NCBI GenBank assembly: GCA_047967505.1
Contig: CM106541.1
DNA: 64,000 nucleotides
Source of the DNA: Dipteris shenzhenensis
Taxonomy: Eukaryota > Polypodiophyta > Polypodiopsida > Gleicheniales
Reading direction: 5' to 3' (one strand)
Both the position numbers and the translations under genes were made by a program. The notes beneath the pieces are model-generated. The model searched no databases. It worked only from the letters and a program-made list of their open reading frames with translations, and had not been told where the DNA came from. Positions 45,497-57,536 of this stretch are shown here, one piece after another. How positions within the stretch are numbered: the first letter of the stretch is position 1; each line of letters opens with the position of its first letter.

Positions 45497-47926
45497 GCTT
45501 GAAAAATGGAAAAGAGAGAGTCGAAATGAGGCTTATCTATTGGCAAACAATGGAAAGAGGTAGCTTGAACTGAAAATCAGGTGAAGATACATCCACAAAG
45601 CACACATAGGCAAGGTAGGGTGTGATTGGTGTATTGTGAAATACTACACGGGAAGAATCTTCAGCATAGAATAGCTTATAGACAATCTTAAAAGGACCAA
45701 CCCTCATGATATTGCATCCATCTTTACAATTTAGGGTTAGAGACATGGCGCTGCATGAGGTTGTTCATCAAGGCAAACAAGAATGCCATGACAAATGTCA
45801 ACAATTAGAGAGCTTGCACATCACCTTCACCTTCTTCCAGTTCTTGTAATCGCCATGCTATTTCTTCAAGGGGTGTGCGGTCTGGCATCCTTCTTTTGAG
45901 CAATGTCCTTGAGGACCTTTTTTATGCTCTTTTAAAGTCGGTAAACTTGTATTAAATATGCCCAACACTTAGTTTCATGATGACCACAACCTTTGCATTC
46001 CTTACAAATGATCACCCTCCTTCGTGGCTTGCGGCTTTGTTGGGGCGGTGCTTCCACTCGCTTCATGTGTGATTGAAGTACAAGCTTCATGTGCCAAGAA
46101 ATTAGCAACTATATTTTGAGCTCGAGGGATATGCTGAATTTTTACCTCTTCAAATTGTTGGCAAAGTTCCAATGCTTGTTAATGTCGTGGAACCAAGACT
46201 TTTCTCTGTACCTTCCACCTTCCACTAACTTGTTCACACACGAGTTGAGAATCTCCTTGCACCTCAAGTTGCTTGATGCGATGTCCTTGCATCTTTTGTA
46301 GCCCAAAAATGAGTGCCAAGTACTCAGCTTGGTTGCAAGTACTTACTAGTGTAGACTTGCTATAACAATACACCTCACCCCCTGGTGAAGTGAGCTTCAC
46401 ACCCACACCAACAGCCTTGGTCGAAGGTTTTTATGCGCTATCAAATTGGAGAAGCCAAGATGTCACACACCAAGACTAAAATCCAGACATCCCAAGTTTC
46501 TCGATAGTCTAAGATAGGTAGAAGGAGAGGGTGGGGAGAATTCAATACTTGAGCAAGATGTTCAACACCAAATAAACTTGCAATCCTTTATTGATATTTA
46601 TCTTTAGACCAAAAAGAATTACAACTTGAAGCTCAAAATGAGGCACAAAAGGTTGATTAGGTACAAAGGGATTCCTTGGTCGAAGCATTACCAACCATAG
46701 CCGAGCCCTAGAAACCTTTGTAATAAGATCGAGAAGAAATCATTCAAGATCAGCTTATCCACAGGAATTAATAAGCAGATGCGCCAAATATCCCCCCAAG
46801 CTTGGGGAGCATCCCACCCTTCGAAAAATGTCACCCTTTTACTTACCTCTGATGTAGCAAGTAGCTCGATCACTGCACAATGAGTAGAATTGAAATCAAA
46901 GTCCTCCCAGTGTATCACTAGTTCTCCACCTTGAATCATCCACGGTGTATCATCCCACCCATCGTCTCCTTGAACAATGCATTGTACAATCAGTTGTTGA
47001 AGATCGACATGAAGATCAAGAAAGAGATCTTGCCAATTGGTAGCCGTAATGAGCGGAGGACCGAGCACCAAATCCTTGAACTCGTCGAGAAGTGACATAA
47101 ATATCCACCCTCCTCATGTGGCGTACATCCAAGGAGTAAACTTGAAAAACTTTAGAATCTACAATCTAGTATTAGATATGAATGGAGCAAAATAAATGCA
47201 GTACTTTTGCTTTTTACAACAAGAGGAAACTCCCTATGGTTAGAGAGTTACAGTTCATGAGATTTCACCATATAAGCAATATCATTACACTTGCATCACT
47301 TTCTATTCGCTGGCCCATTGGTAAGTCTTCCTTTTGTCAATGGGGAGGTCTTGGGTTCAATTCCCACTCCTCAATAAAAAGAGAGGAGAGGAGAGGAGAA
47401 GAGACAAGAAAGAGAAAGAGAAGGAGAAGGAGAGGATAGGGGCTCAAGATCTTTTGCACGGGCCCAAAAAGTCTGTCCGCGATGCGCAGGTGCGCCAGAA
47501 GACGTAGGAACCCAAGAAAATAGTCACGATCTGTCTGTGACACGGAGATGCACCAGAAGCGCAGGAATTCAAAAAACAGTCGCGATTCACAATTTGTCCG
47601 CAACGTGCAGATGAGCTAGCTATGACCAAGGGGCATGCAGGTGTTGCAGATGTGCGGGAGCGATTTTGCAGGCGCGGTTGACCAAAAGACGCGTGGCGCC
47701 GCATAGAAGACGTGCAAGATCCCAAAAGATGCACAGAAACCCAGAAGATGTGTAGGAACCATAGGCTAAAGGCACAGAAACTGAGAAGTTCTACAACTGT
47801 AGAGACGAAAAACTGCGAGTAGAAGATACATGGATTGGAGGCACAGAAGCAAAGAACCGCACATGGAAGGTATTGCAGAACTACACCTAGCATAGGAGTA
47901 ACAAATTTTACAACACTAATCATGGA
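45497..47926 (-). other. Gypsy 5' internal region with extra fragments
   Basis: This stretch lies between the 5' LTR and the gag start. It holds a CX2CX4HX4C knuckle (CKECKGCGHHETKC) near 45975-46020, an RNase H fragment at 46179-46406, an unassigned 136-codon open frame at 46688-47098 (EFKDLVLGPPLITATNW ... no family recognised), and a leader-like part with repeated CGCAGGTGCGCCAGAAG-type phrases at 47470-47720. The order (RNase H before gag) is not that of a normal gypsy element, so inserts or rearrangements are likely. Confidence 0.5.
46179..46406 (-). pseudogene. RNase H fragment (plant archaeal-like type)
   Basis: STCNQAEYLALIFGLQKM and LEVQGDSQLVCEQVSG match the second and third acidic motifs of the RNase HI/RVT_3 family (Glu in AEY, Asp in GDSQLV). 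The first Asp region and the C-terminal end are missing. It lies upstream of gag, where no RNase H belongs. Confidence 0.7.
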
Positions 47927-47946
47927 GATTTCGATCCTTACAGCCA
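47927..47946 (-). other. Possible primer-binding site
   Basis: On the minus strand TGGCTGTAAGGATCGAAATC starts with TGG and its complement ends TTCGATCC...CCA, like a tRNA T-arm and acceptor end. It lies about 9 bases inside the LTR edge. The tRNA is not identified. Confidence 0.4.
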
Positions 47947-47955
47947 CATTAGTTC

Positions 47956-48955
47956 TATTAACTAGAAAAGAATTCGAGGCATGATGCTAGACGCTAGTTA
48001 TGGTGATGCTCGAGGGCCATGGAGGAAAAGGGAATGTGAGGAAAGAAGCGTTAACATAGGTGGGGAAAAAAGATTAAGAGGGGTGGGAATGAAGAGGGGG
48101 ACTATGGCAAAAGGGGGAAGAAAGAGGGGAAAGAGGAACATGTACATGATGGGAGGTGGAATGTAGAGATGGAGACATCAAGGGAAGAGAGTCATGCTTT
48201 ATTTGAAAGGAAGGATGGGGGGGGAAATCAAAGTACTAGCTAGGTGGCTTTACAAGAATAAGCGTGTTCCATTAAGGAATAGCCCCCTCCTTTTATAGCC
48301 AAGAGAGGGGGTCTCTCCCAATAAATGCATCCTCCCACATGCATGGTGTGTGTGGAAGAGTGTCCCATGTGGGCTAGGTGGTTACGCACTCTCAATTGTG
48401 TGCGACAACCCTTTGCCTCATTTTTCCACATACATCTTCCCCCATATCCCAAGTCTAAGATACTCCCTTGGTCTCTTCCCAATGTGATAAGACGTTCAAA
48501 CATCTAAGAGGACAAGTGGAGGGTTGGCACAAGGAATCTTGCCACCTCATCCTACTTTCTCATTATTTAACTTGCATTCTTGGACTTTCTACACCCCCCC
48601 CACATGGGCCTATCCTACATGGAGGGAATAATCCAATATAATATCCATTTCCACCTATTTTATATTACTTCTCCCATGGTCCTTGGGCCATATCTCACTA
48701 AATGCAAGCATGGGACCACTAGGTGGAGGGGTGGTGCATGGAGGACCCATGCCACCTTATCATTTTATATTATTACTACCATGGATTATGTACAACACAC
48801 CTTATGGGTCCTCTTACATGGAAGAGTGGCACATGGTTATGCCCTACCACCTCAACCATGGGCCTTATGCACACCATATTTTATTATACTATTGCCACAC
48901 ATACAAGCACACACACATATTTATGCCTTTTACTTTGGTCAAATTTATCCATAAC
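47956..48955 (-). mobile_element. 5' LTR of the reverse-oriented Ty3/gypsy element
   Basis: Same length, order and orientation as the LTR at 23040-24042, with only scattered differences. Together the two define one gypsy element spanning about 25.9 kb including the nested transposon. Candidate 5-bp flanks CATAC (left) and AATAC (right) match 4 of 5, so a target duplication is possible but not proven. Confidence 0.8.
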
Positions 48956-50660
48956 AATACACATGAAATGTATCTAAAGTTCTTGCAATTAGATAGCATT
49001 GTTGCCTTTACATGACATATGATTCTTAAAATTATATAAGATTTGCGAAATGATCATGCTTGATATCAGGAAGACTACAACATAAGTGCAACAATTCTAA
49101 CTTAATTTCCATAGTCTAAAACATAAGAAATGAAACTACAATATCCATCACACCTTATAATTGTGTTTTAATTTTTTAAACTTTGGAACTACTAAATATT
49201 ACATTATTTGCCACATTAAGGATGCAAAAACTTATTCATGCTTGATACACAAAGACATAAGGAAGGTCTTCTTGTAAGGTATGATAAATGTAGCACTATT
49301 GTATGTTCCTTGGGTAATGCTTGTAATGACCTAAACATTTATGAGAAAAAATAAAATTAATTTATTGCAAGTAAACTTGATTCTCCTAATATCATGCCAC
49401 TATGTAATAAGAAAATAAATTGCCATATAGCATAAGACAATTGCAAGTTTCTACATTGCCATATAGCCTTACGATTACTTTTCCACATCTACAAACACAT
49501 AGTTGACATGGATATTTAAAGAATTTAATCTAAGAGACCAAATTTGAACATTTGAACAAACCAAAGCATGAAGATAAAAGGACTTTCATACAAAAGTAGC
49601 ATAGCATAGTAAATCTACCTTCTTGAGTCATTTACAATCAATAGAATAATTGCTGAAAAGCCTCTTTGTACTCAAAACATGTCTATTACAATTGCAAAAA
49701 GACAAATATCTCAAAAATGTAACTAAGTGCAACTTAAACATCAAGAAGTTGCTAAGGAACTTTGGGTGGTACATCCTCTCTATTAGTTGCCACCTCTCCT
49801 TCTTTATTTGTGACTACAAGGGTAGGATTCTCTACATCTATCAATGATGCCAGCTCCCCAAGTTCATCATGAAGAGGAGGCATAGGATCTCTCGACGCTG
49901 ATTGGAATTTCTCATTATTTTCAATTACAAGAGCACTAACTTCCTCGTCTTCATTGGGTAACTCTAGTATGCCCTTCACACACATTTGAATAAATGATGC
50001 ATGTATCTCATCTTTCTCAAGTGCTACACAATTTCTCCCACTCTTGACAAGCTATTGTAGTACCTATGTTGCAGAATGTAAATAATTTAGTATAATATCT
50101 TATACTACCTAATCTATACATATTAAGAATGCTTATTTACAACTTACTAACAAAACATAAGACTTATATAATGGCAAGATAAATCATACATGTTCTAGAA
50201 AATAAATCAAGTACCCAATGGTCCTTAATAGAGAAAAGATTGAGGAGGCAATGGATATGATGTTGAGGCTTTTGGTAAGGACTAACTAAGTTTTTAGACC
50301 CATCAACATGCCTCAAATTTCTTGTAACTGCTGGAAAAGAAAGGACATTGGAGCATCCTTGCTCATGTACATGTGCCTTTACTCTCTTATTTTCAATATC
50401 ATCCCAATACCCAATTGTAATCGTCTCAAAACAACTTTTGAGATGAACTCCAGGCACATGATCAATATTAGTCTTGGTCCTACACCAATAATAAAACACT
50501 AAAAATAAACAAGTTATTATGGTTAGAAATTGAAGGTCTACATATAAAAACATTTAGGTCGATAACCAAGAAACTTACCATACTAAGGACTCATGACCAT
50601 GAGTTTCCTTTCTAAAAGCACCAACAAGTGATGTTGCTTGGGAGACACTATGGAAGATAG
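48956..50660. other. AT-rich DNA without a supported gene
   Basis: Minus-strand frames at 49752-49985 (acidic, 77 codons) and 50164-50553 (with a hydrophobic start and CRTKTNIDHVPGVHLKSC) match no family I know. The second could be an exon remnant but has no supporting splice pattern. Confidence 0.4.
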
Positions 50661-50693
50661 CAAATCTGCACGAGGAGGTGGACCACCACCTGC

Positions 50694-51668
50694 ATGGCAT
50701 CTATGCACACAGACCTACCTGGGTCTGATGGCACCTTCCTCAACTCTCATGAGCCCTCCCCCAACTCTCATGAGGTCTCCCAGGACTCTCGTGAGCCCTC
50801 CCCCAACTCTCCTGAGCATGAGCCTTCCCCTCAGCCTTCCCCCTAGCCTTCCCCTCAGCCTTCCCCTCAGCATGAGCCCCAAGAGCATGAGCCTTCCCCT
50901 CATCCTTCCCCCCAGCTTCCCCTCAACCTCAGCCTCTGCCTGACCCTCAACCTTCCCCTCATCCTTCCCCCCAGCCTTCCCCTTAGCCTCAGCCTTAACC
51001 TTCCCCTCAGCCTTCCCCTCGGCCTCCCCATGAGATCCCTCTCCCGATTGAACAATATGTGTTTGATAACCTCTCGGACATAGAGAGGCTTCCTGAGGGC
51101 CAACAAGCTGCCAAGAAGAGCACCATCTTCCCTCTCCCGGTGATACAGCCCATCGCAGAGATGATCCTTGTGCCCATGAGGAGGGTAAAGCAGACGCCAA
51201 GGAAGCCCCATCCAAAGAAGGTCAAAGCTCAAGACGTCAGCCAGAGGAGAACTCGGAGGAGAGGATCAACGTCGACAAGAGCAGCAAAAGAAATTCAAGG
51301 CAGACAGGAGGCCGTGGGTTGGTGTTCGGATATCTATAATGCCCCCACCAAGAGTCAGGAAGCCATACAAAGCAAAGCCGGGAGTGCGGGCCCTGAGGAA
51401 GATCAGGAGAATGCAGAAGACCACTGACAACTTGATCCCGCGTGCTCCCTTCCAACATGTGGTATGGGAGATAGCATAGGGATACAAGGACGACGTGCGA
51501 TTCAGCACAAGAGCTATGGGGGAGCTCCAAGAGGCTACGGAGCAAGTGACCATCGCTCTATTCGAGGACGCCAACTTGTGTGCCATCCATGGAAAGCACG
51601 TCACGGTCATGGACAAGGACATGGGTTTGGCAAAGCAGCTATGGAGTGACCCAAGTTTGAAGCCCTAG
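50694..51668 (+). pseudogene. Histone H3-like protein with Ser/Pro-rich N-terminal extension
   Basis: Possible starts are ATG at 50694 or 50703. N-terminal part: NSHEPSP/QPSP repeats, with TAG at 50844-50846 in a QPSP context. In another frame come EQYVFDNLSDIERLPEG, TIFPLPVIQ and MRRVKQTPRKP (51176 onwards, like the H3 tail ARTKQTARKS). Returning to the first frame, KKFKADRRPW and RVRKPYKAKPG lead into the histone fold: ALRKIRRMQKTTDNLIPRAP, FQHVVWEIA, TAG (51477-51479, where H3 has Gln), [14 protein letters not shown] and [18 protein letters not shown] with [11 protein letters not shown]. Loop 1 has the canonical H3 length, but LIPRAPF is CENH3-like. At least two frame changes occur (near 50900-51040 and 51240). 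AATAAA follows at 51759. H3-type nucleosome role is inferred only. Confidence 0.75.
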
Positions 51669-51758
51669 ATTCTCTTATAGCCCACTCTTAGGACTTAGAC
51701 CACCCCCTACCCTTGAAGGCACTATCTTGTATCTAAGGCCCAAGGGCCCATTTTTTTA

Positions 51759-51764
51759 AATAAA
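51759..51764 (+). terminator. Possible polyadenylation signal of the H3-like gene
   Basis: AATAAA lies 91 bases after the last stop codon, a normal distance for a plant near-upstream element. Weak on its own in AT-rich DNA. Confidence 0.35.
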
Positions 51765-51841
51765 ATACATCGACATTCTCTACACTATCGCATTGTTGTG
51801 TATTTTTCATTTTTGACTATAGTAACTGATAATTTTAATGT

Positions 51842-52070
51842 AAGTTTTGAATTTTGTCAAATCTTGAAGGAATTTCACCATCGCATAGAAGGGAAAAGTG
51901 TTCGACACATTGCCAGGACCCCAAAAAGCACAAAACCCGCCACGGCATGAATTTGGGCTTTCTTGCATGTGGGTTTTGGGCTTTTTGGGGTCTTGGCGAC
52001 ATGCCAAACACTTTTCCCTTTTGCACGATGGTGAAATTTTTTTAGGATTTGACAAAAATGAACTTTTGAT
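51842..52070. mobile_element. Foldback (MITE-like) element, copy 2
   Basis: A left arm of about 95 bases (TTTGTCAAATCTTGAAGGAA, GGGAAAAGTGTT, GACCCCAAAAAGC) pairs with the right arm near 51965-52065 (complement TTTGTCAAATCCTAAAAAAA, GGGAAAAGTGTT, GACCCCAAAAAGC). The loop is only a few bases long. The arms are roughly 80% alike and resemble the left arm at 20933. Confidence 0.75.
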
Positions 52071-52159
52071 ACCCTAAATTGGCTAGAAATGTATTAAATT
52101 AACACAATTAAAATGATGGAGAAAATATATTATCAAAGACTTAGAAAAATACAATGGAA

Positions 52160-52300
52160 TTCATGACGAGCAATGATAACTTAAAACAAATAATAAAGAA
52201 AAAGAGAGAAAAAGAGAGGAGATAAGAGAGAAAAAGAGAGCAGAAAAGAGACAAAAAGAGACAAAAAGAGAGGATAAAAGAGAGAATGATAAAAGAGTCA
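52160..52300. repeat. Purine-rich AAAGAGAG low-complexity tract
   Basis: Irregular repeats of AAAAAGAGAG/GATAAGAGAG. No coding sense. Confidence 0.8.
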
Positions 52301-52867
52301 CATACATAGGCTTCGAATAATGATGATTCTCAAAACAAACAATATCCAAATAATGAGTCAAATTAATGCCGGAGCTAACCTCATTAAGGCTGAGACACTT
52401 GTATCCAACCACCCATACTTTGCTTGCAGATTCAAGATTGAGAGACAATCCCGTAGTTTAGACATCTTAGCACCCTCGTACAATTGTGTTGATTGCAACT
52501 CTTGCATATTGACCTCAAACTCTGACATCACGTGTACATGTGATATAGTAGAATTGACTTACCAATGATCCATCATCACGTGCAACACCAACGGTGGGTA
52601 CTGGTAGTGGCTCCTCCCCATACATCCACAAGTGGCGCACGACAATATGACGTTGATGTCATACTTCTCGTTTGTAATGAGTGCAATGACAATACAACCT
52701 CTCCGTAAGCCACTTTGCACTCCTGGGTGTTGGTGCATCATCTGACAAGCTTCCACTCATCCCTTCCATCTGCACACTAACATGAGCTGCAAGGAAATCT
52801 ATTAAGATCTAAAAAGTAGCCACCGATGAGCTCCTTTTCTCTCTTCTGACAACAAGTGCCCTGAATT

Positions 52868-52968
52868 GTCACTATATAGTGACGCTTTGCCCTATTTTAT
52901 CACTATATAGTGATGCTTTTTAGATATAAACGTTGCTATATAGCGATTGACCAGCGTTGTTATATAGC
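52868..52968. repeat. Second array of CTATATAG-centred palindromes
   Basis: Perfect 16-bp palindromes GTCACTATATAGTGAC (52868-52883) and ATCACTATATAGTGAT (52899-52914), then GCTATATAGC (52935-52944) and GTTATATAGC (52959-52968). Spacing is about 24-36 bp. Same motif class as at 18089-18155. Confidence 0.85.
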
Positions 52969-53367
52969 AATGGTGGGGGCTTAAACCCAAAATCCCACGT
53001 GATGTCGTCTTTCACATCTCTATTGCAAAAAAAGCAAAAATCTCTCCTCCCACCTTACATTCAATGACCTCGCTTTCCTCCTCTTTATTTGCCACTCCTC
53101 ACCCCTACCCAACCCCTCTCCCAACACTTGTGCTCCCTCTCCACCCTTCTCCCTCTCTGCTTGTGTGAAAGGAAGTTTTTGAAGGAGGTGAGTCTCTTTA
53201 AGCAAAATTTTTTTGTGAGATTTCATTTTGTGAGTGTTGAAGCATATTTCTCCTTGTATTGCTATAGCTATGTGCTAATTTTCATGCTTGATTTTTAGAG
53301 GTTAAGGACAAAAAATGAGATTTGGTGAAAGAAAGAAGACTCACCTCTTCTCTTTTTGGTATTTCTC

Positions 53368-54088
53368 TGTTAGATATCAATGCTCCACTCTCATGTAACT
53401 ACGCGGGAACCAGCTAACTCTACTTGTAAGCCCCCCCATATGAGCAGAAGGCATTTGAGTAGCTCGGTTATCCGGTAGGTCCTGGTTTGGACACCAGATG
53501 GGGGCCATGTGTGGCCTAATATCTGGACGGCTTCAAATAGACTTGGCACACCGCCAACTAGGCTACATGCAAGTGCGGAAAGGCATCCCTTGATTGACTG
53601 CACTGAGGGTGGACGGAGCATTTCTCGGGGCAGTAGCCCACTCTCGGGTTGCGAGGCCCGGAGCCTCAGATGATCCTGGATGGCTGTGGGCCGAACGGAT
53701 ACCATAGGTTAGTTGCTCTGTTTTGCACACCGGTTCTATCGTATGGTTGGTGGCCTGTTTCGAGACCGACCCCCAGTCGACCATTTTTGGTGGACTGGGT
53801 TGGCCACCCAATTGAGCCTAACCGACTACGACTAGTGGCTATATAAGAGCAAGGCCATGAAGCCTATTTCATCACTGGCTATAGCAACCCTGATTCCTTA
53901 GTATCCAGCCTCCGTCTTCTACTGTTTCCAGCACGCCATCGAAGCTTCTTTCACAAGAGCACACGGTTAGGAGGCAGCGCCATCTATTGTATCAGTTCTA
54001 CAGTAATCAAATTTTTTATTCTCCATAATATCTTGTTTTCTCTCTTGCATACGAGATCCTGTTATCTGTTGAGTACAGACGTTGTACA
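53368..54088 (+). mobile_element. 5' LTR of copia element 1
   Basis: It starts TGTTAGATAT and ends GTTGTACA, followed by the primer-binding site. The first part matches 58199-58519. Length about 721 bp. Confidence 0.85.
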
Positions 54089-54100
54089 TGGTATCACAGC
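54089..54100 (+). other. Primer-binding site, tRNA-iMet type
   Basis: TGGTATCACAGC has one change from TGGTATCAGAGC and directly abuts the LTR. Confidence 0.85.
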
Positions 54101-54158
54101 CTGGACTCTAGCAAGAAGATTTGGTAGTGTGTTTCTGTTTGCGAGCAGATTGTGAGAG

Positions 54159-55260
54159 ATGGCCCAGCCCGCAAGACTACGAATCCCACCGTTCGGCGAA
54201 AGCAAAAAGTTGAACGGCTCTAACTGTCCTCTCTGGAAGTTCAAGATGAAGACCATCCTAAGTGCATATGAGCTTTGGGACATTGCTACTAGGGTGGATG
54301 TGAGGCCGGTTCCAAGATCGGATCCAGCCAATGCATGACAACAGATAGTACCAACTGCGGATGAGATTCTCGTGTGGACAAGAAGAAATGCAGATGCGCT
54401 GTGTTCTATTGTCTGCAATGTTAGTGATTCCATCATGGCATTAATTCAACATCTCACCACAGCAGAGGAGGCATGGACGGTCTTGAAAAATCAATACGAG
54501 ACCACGAATCAGATGTGGATTCAGAATCTAGAGACTCAACTCGTGAACAATTAGTTGCCTGAGTCTGAAGTGGCAGAGAAGTTCATCACCAGGGTGAAGA
54601 ATCTACGTGATCAGATGACTGTGATTGGCATCACCATCACCAGTGAGAATCTAGCACAAAGGTGCATACGGATTCTCCTACCAAAGTATGACAGTCTTGT
54701 TATGGCGCTGAATACACAGAATAGAAATCCACCCCTCAACTTTGAGGATTTTAGTGCGATGCTTCTGGAGGAGGAGATGCATCAAAAGATGAGGACTGGA
54801 GAAGATTCGGCTTTCTGGACTAGATCAAAGAAAGGTAAGGGTAAGGACTCTGGTAACCCATCTTCTTCTTATGATAAAAAGAGAAAGAACAAGATCAAGT
54901 GCTTCTATTACAACAAGGCAAGGCACAAGCAGAATGAGTGCCAAAAGAAGATTGCAGATGAGAAGAACGGAGTAAAGAAAGAGTCCAGCAACAGCGCGCA
55001 GGTAGTACCAATAGAGCTGTTCGTAGCAATTGAGGAGATTTGCACGGAGGCAGTTCATGTACCTGCGGATGAACCTTGGATCGAACCTTGGATCATTGAC
55101 AGTGGTGCATCGTGCTACATGACCAGTCGGAAGGATTGGTATACCTCTCTACAGCCGGTAGGGAATGACATCATGGTAGTAGTCGGCAATGATGCAAAAT
55201 GTCCCAGCAAAAGGAAAAGGTACGATTACTCTCAAGTCAGATGGAGTTATAAAATAGTTG
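54159..55260 (+). pseudogene. Copia element 1 gag and protease
   Basis: The ATG at 54159 opens copia gag (LWKFKMKTILSAYELWD, EAWTVLKNQYE). In-frame TGA at 54336 and TAG at 54552; the same frame then runs to 55349. The nucleic-acid-binding knuckle is damaged: CFYYNKARHKQNEC has lost its second Cys (C to Y). The protease site is WIIDSGASCYMT near 55088-55123. A one-base frame change near 55203-55215 moves the rest of pol to the next frame, where TAG at 55255 follows. The element cannot make Gag-Pol. Confidence 0.9.
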
Positions 55261-56370
55261 TTCAATGTTCTTTATGTGCCAGATATCAAGAGGAACTTGT
55301 TGTCTATTTCTGCGATCACGGATCGGGACCTCAAAGTTCAATTCGATAAGAATGGTGCACAGATCCTGGGTCTTCAAGGAAAGGTCATTGGTAAAGGTAC
55401 ACGATGCAACAACATTTACGAACTCTCAACCTTCAGCGCTCGAGTGGATGTGAAGAACACTAAGCTATGGCATGAGAGGTTTGGTCATCTAAACCTTAGT
55501 TCTTTGAAGGAGATGCATAAAAGTGGAATGATTGCAAACCTACCAGAAATTTTAGATCTACCCAATGTATGTGAAGCTTGCATGATGGGCAAGCAGCATT
55601 GGTAGCCCTTTCCTAAAGAGGCCAGCAGAGCAAAGGCTCCTCTAGAGCTCGTTCACACGGACCTCTGCAGAAAGATGGAGATGGAAGCTTTGGGTGGTTC
55701 CTTCTACTTCATGACGCTGATCGATGACTACAGTAGAAGGATATGGATATACTTCTTGAAGACAAAAGACGAGGCTTTTAGTAGGTTCAAGGAATGGCAT
55801 GTAATGGTCGAGAAAGAATCGGGGAGGAAGGTGAAGAAGCTGAGATCAGACAGAGGTGGAGAGTTCACATGGACTAAATTTGAAAGTTACTGCAAAAGTC
55901 ATAGAATCAAGAGGTAGAAACCCCCACCACATGCATCATAGCAAAATGGAAGAGCAGAACGCAAGATGTGCGTCATCTGCGAAATGGTCTGGAGTATGAT
56001 GAAAGGGAAAGATTTGCCAAAGACTTTCTCGGTTGAAGCATGTAACACTGCAGTTTACATCCTCAATCGTAGCTACACGAAGGCTGTGAACGGGATGACT
56101 CCACTGCAAGCCTTTTCTAGTAAGAAACCTTTAGCTGCACATTTCAGAGTTTTTGGATGTGACTGTTTTGTGCATGTCCCTGATGCTACCAGAACCAAAT
56201 GGGAACTGAAGAGCCGGAAGGGTATTTTCTTGGGCTACAATGAAGAGGCAAAGGGTTACCATCTCTATAACCTTGTTACCAAGAAGGTAATTGTAAGTCG
56301 TGATGTGGTCTTCTCAGAACAGCCGCATCAATGGGAGGAGGATGCTTCCTTCCCAAACAACCAGGATTAG
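55258..56370 (+). pseudogene. Copia element 1 integrase
   Basis: Pre-integrase zinc region: LWHERFGHLNLSSLKEM and VCEACMMGKQ. Catalytic core: LVHTDLC (first Asp), FMTLIDDYSRRIW, KKLRSDRGGEF (second Asp), then QNGRAERK (Glu). The C-terminal part has FRVFGCDCFVHVPD and RKGIFLGYNEEAKGY. TAG codons at 55603, 55915, 55939 and 56368 interrupt one otherwise continuous frame. Confidence 0.9.
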
Positions 56371-57536
56371 GATATCCATCCAGTACTGCCACCAACAGCA
56401 GACCGAACTCCCCCAACGGTACTTGGGAGGATTCAAGACAAAGAAGATGAAGAAAAGCATGTAGAACCACAATGGCAACGGCCATTCTTGAAGTGGGTAA
56501 AGTAGCTTTTGGACGAGAGAGAACCTCAAGCCATTGAGGAGGAACCATCCGAACACCACCGGTTCAAGAGATTAGAGGAGCAAAGAAGGGCGCAGGAACA
56601 CTTGGTCAACTATGCTTTGATGACAGAAGTGATCCATGCTGATGAACCCAAGTGTCTTGAAGAGGCACAAGGCAATAATAGGTGGATATCGATGGAGGCT
56701 ATGCAGTCAGAGTATGGCTCCATAATGAAGAACAACACTTGGGACCTTGTGGATCGACCACAAAAACACAAGGTAATCAGAACCAAGTGGGTGTACAAGA
56801 TCAAGTACAAGTCCGACGGCACATTAGATAAGTACAAGGCTCGGCTCGTGGCAAAAGGATTTACACAGGTACATGGTTTTGATTATCAAGATACTTTTGC
56901 TCCCACAGCTTGACTAACCACAATTTGCAGTGTTTTGGCTTTAGCTACCTAGGGAAGTTGGCTCGTGTTTCAGATGGATGTGAAATCCGCCTTTTTGAAT
57001 GGAGATCTCAAGGAGGAGGTATAGGTGGAACAACCACCAGGTTTTGAGATCCTCGATTCAGAAGGTAAAGTCTGCAAACTAAAGAAGGCACTTTACGGGC
57101 TGAAACAGGCCCCATGAGCATGGTACCAATGAGTTGATGCCTACTTTCTGCAAAACGGGTTCAGGAGGAGCCCATCTGATGCAAATTTGTGTATCTTCAA
57201 AGAAGGAGGTAGGTGTATGATCGTGGTTCTTTATGTGGATGACCTTCTCATAACAGGGAACCATGAAGAGAAGATCTCGCAGACGAAGCATTTGCTAGGA
57301 AGAGAGTTTGAAATGACAGACCTCGGACTGATGCATTTTTGTTTGGGAATTGAAGTATGGCAGGAGCCGAAACAGATCTTCATTTCACAACTGAAGTATG
57401 CTAGAGAAATACTGAAGGCATTTGGCATGGCTGAGTGCAAAACAGTTGGTACCCCTATGGAGGTTGACATGAAGCTCTCAAACGAGGATTCATCACCACT
57501 AGTGGACGAAGCAAAGTATAGAAGGCTTGTGGGCAA
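56371..57536 (+). pseudogene. Copia element 1 reverse transcriptase
   Basis: Same frame as the integrase. Motifs: NNTWDLVDRP, RTKWVYKIKYKSDG, KARLVAKGFTQVHGFDYQDTF, MDVKSAFLNGDL, KKALYGLKQAP and VVLYVDDLLITGN (YVDD at 57232). In-frame stops: TAG 56503, TGA 56911, TAG 56950, TAG 57022, TGA 57115, TGA 57130. The catalytic Asp pair is intact, so decay is by nonsense rather than by loss of core sequence. Confidence 0.9.

Noticed and set aside
51237-51622. Minus-strand frames opposite the H3-like gene, similar to a plus-strand frame at 21597-21794
   Set aside because: Their similarity is the shadow of the homologous H3-like coding strands, which carry the recognisable motifs.
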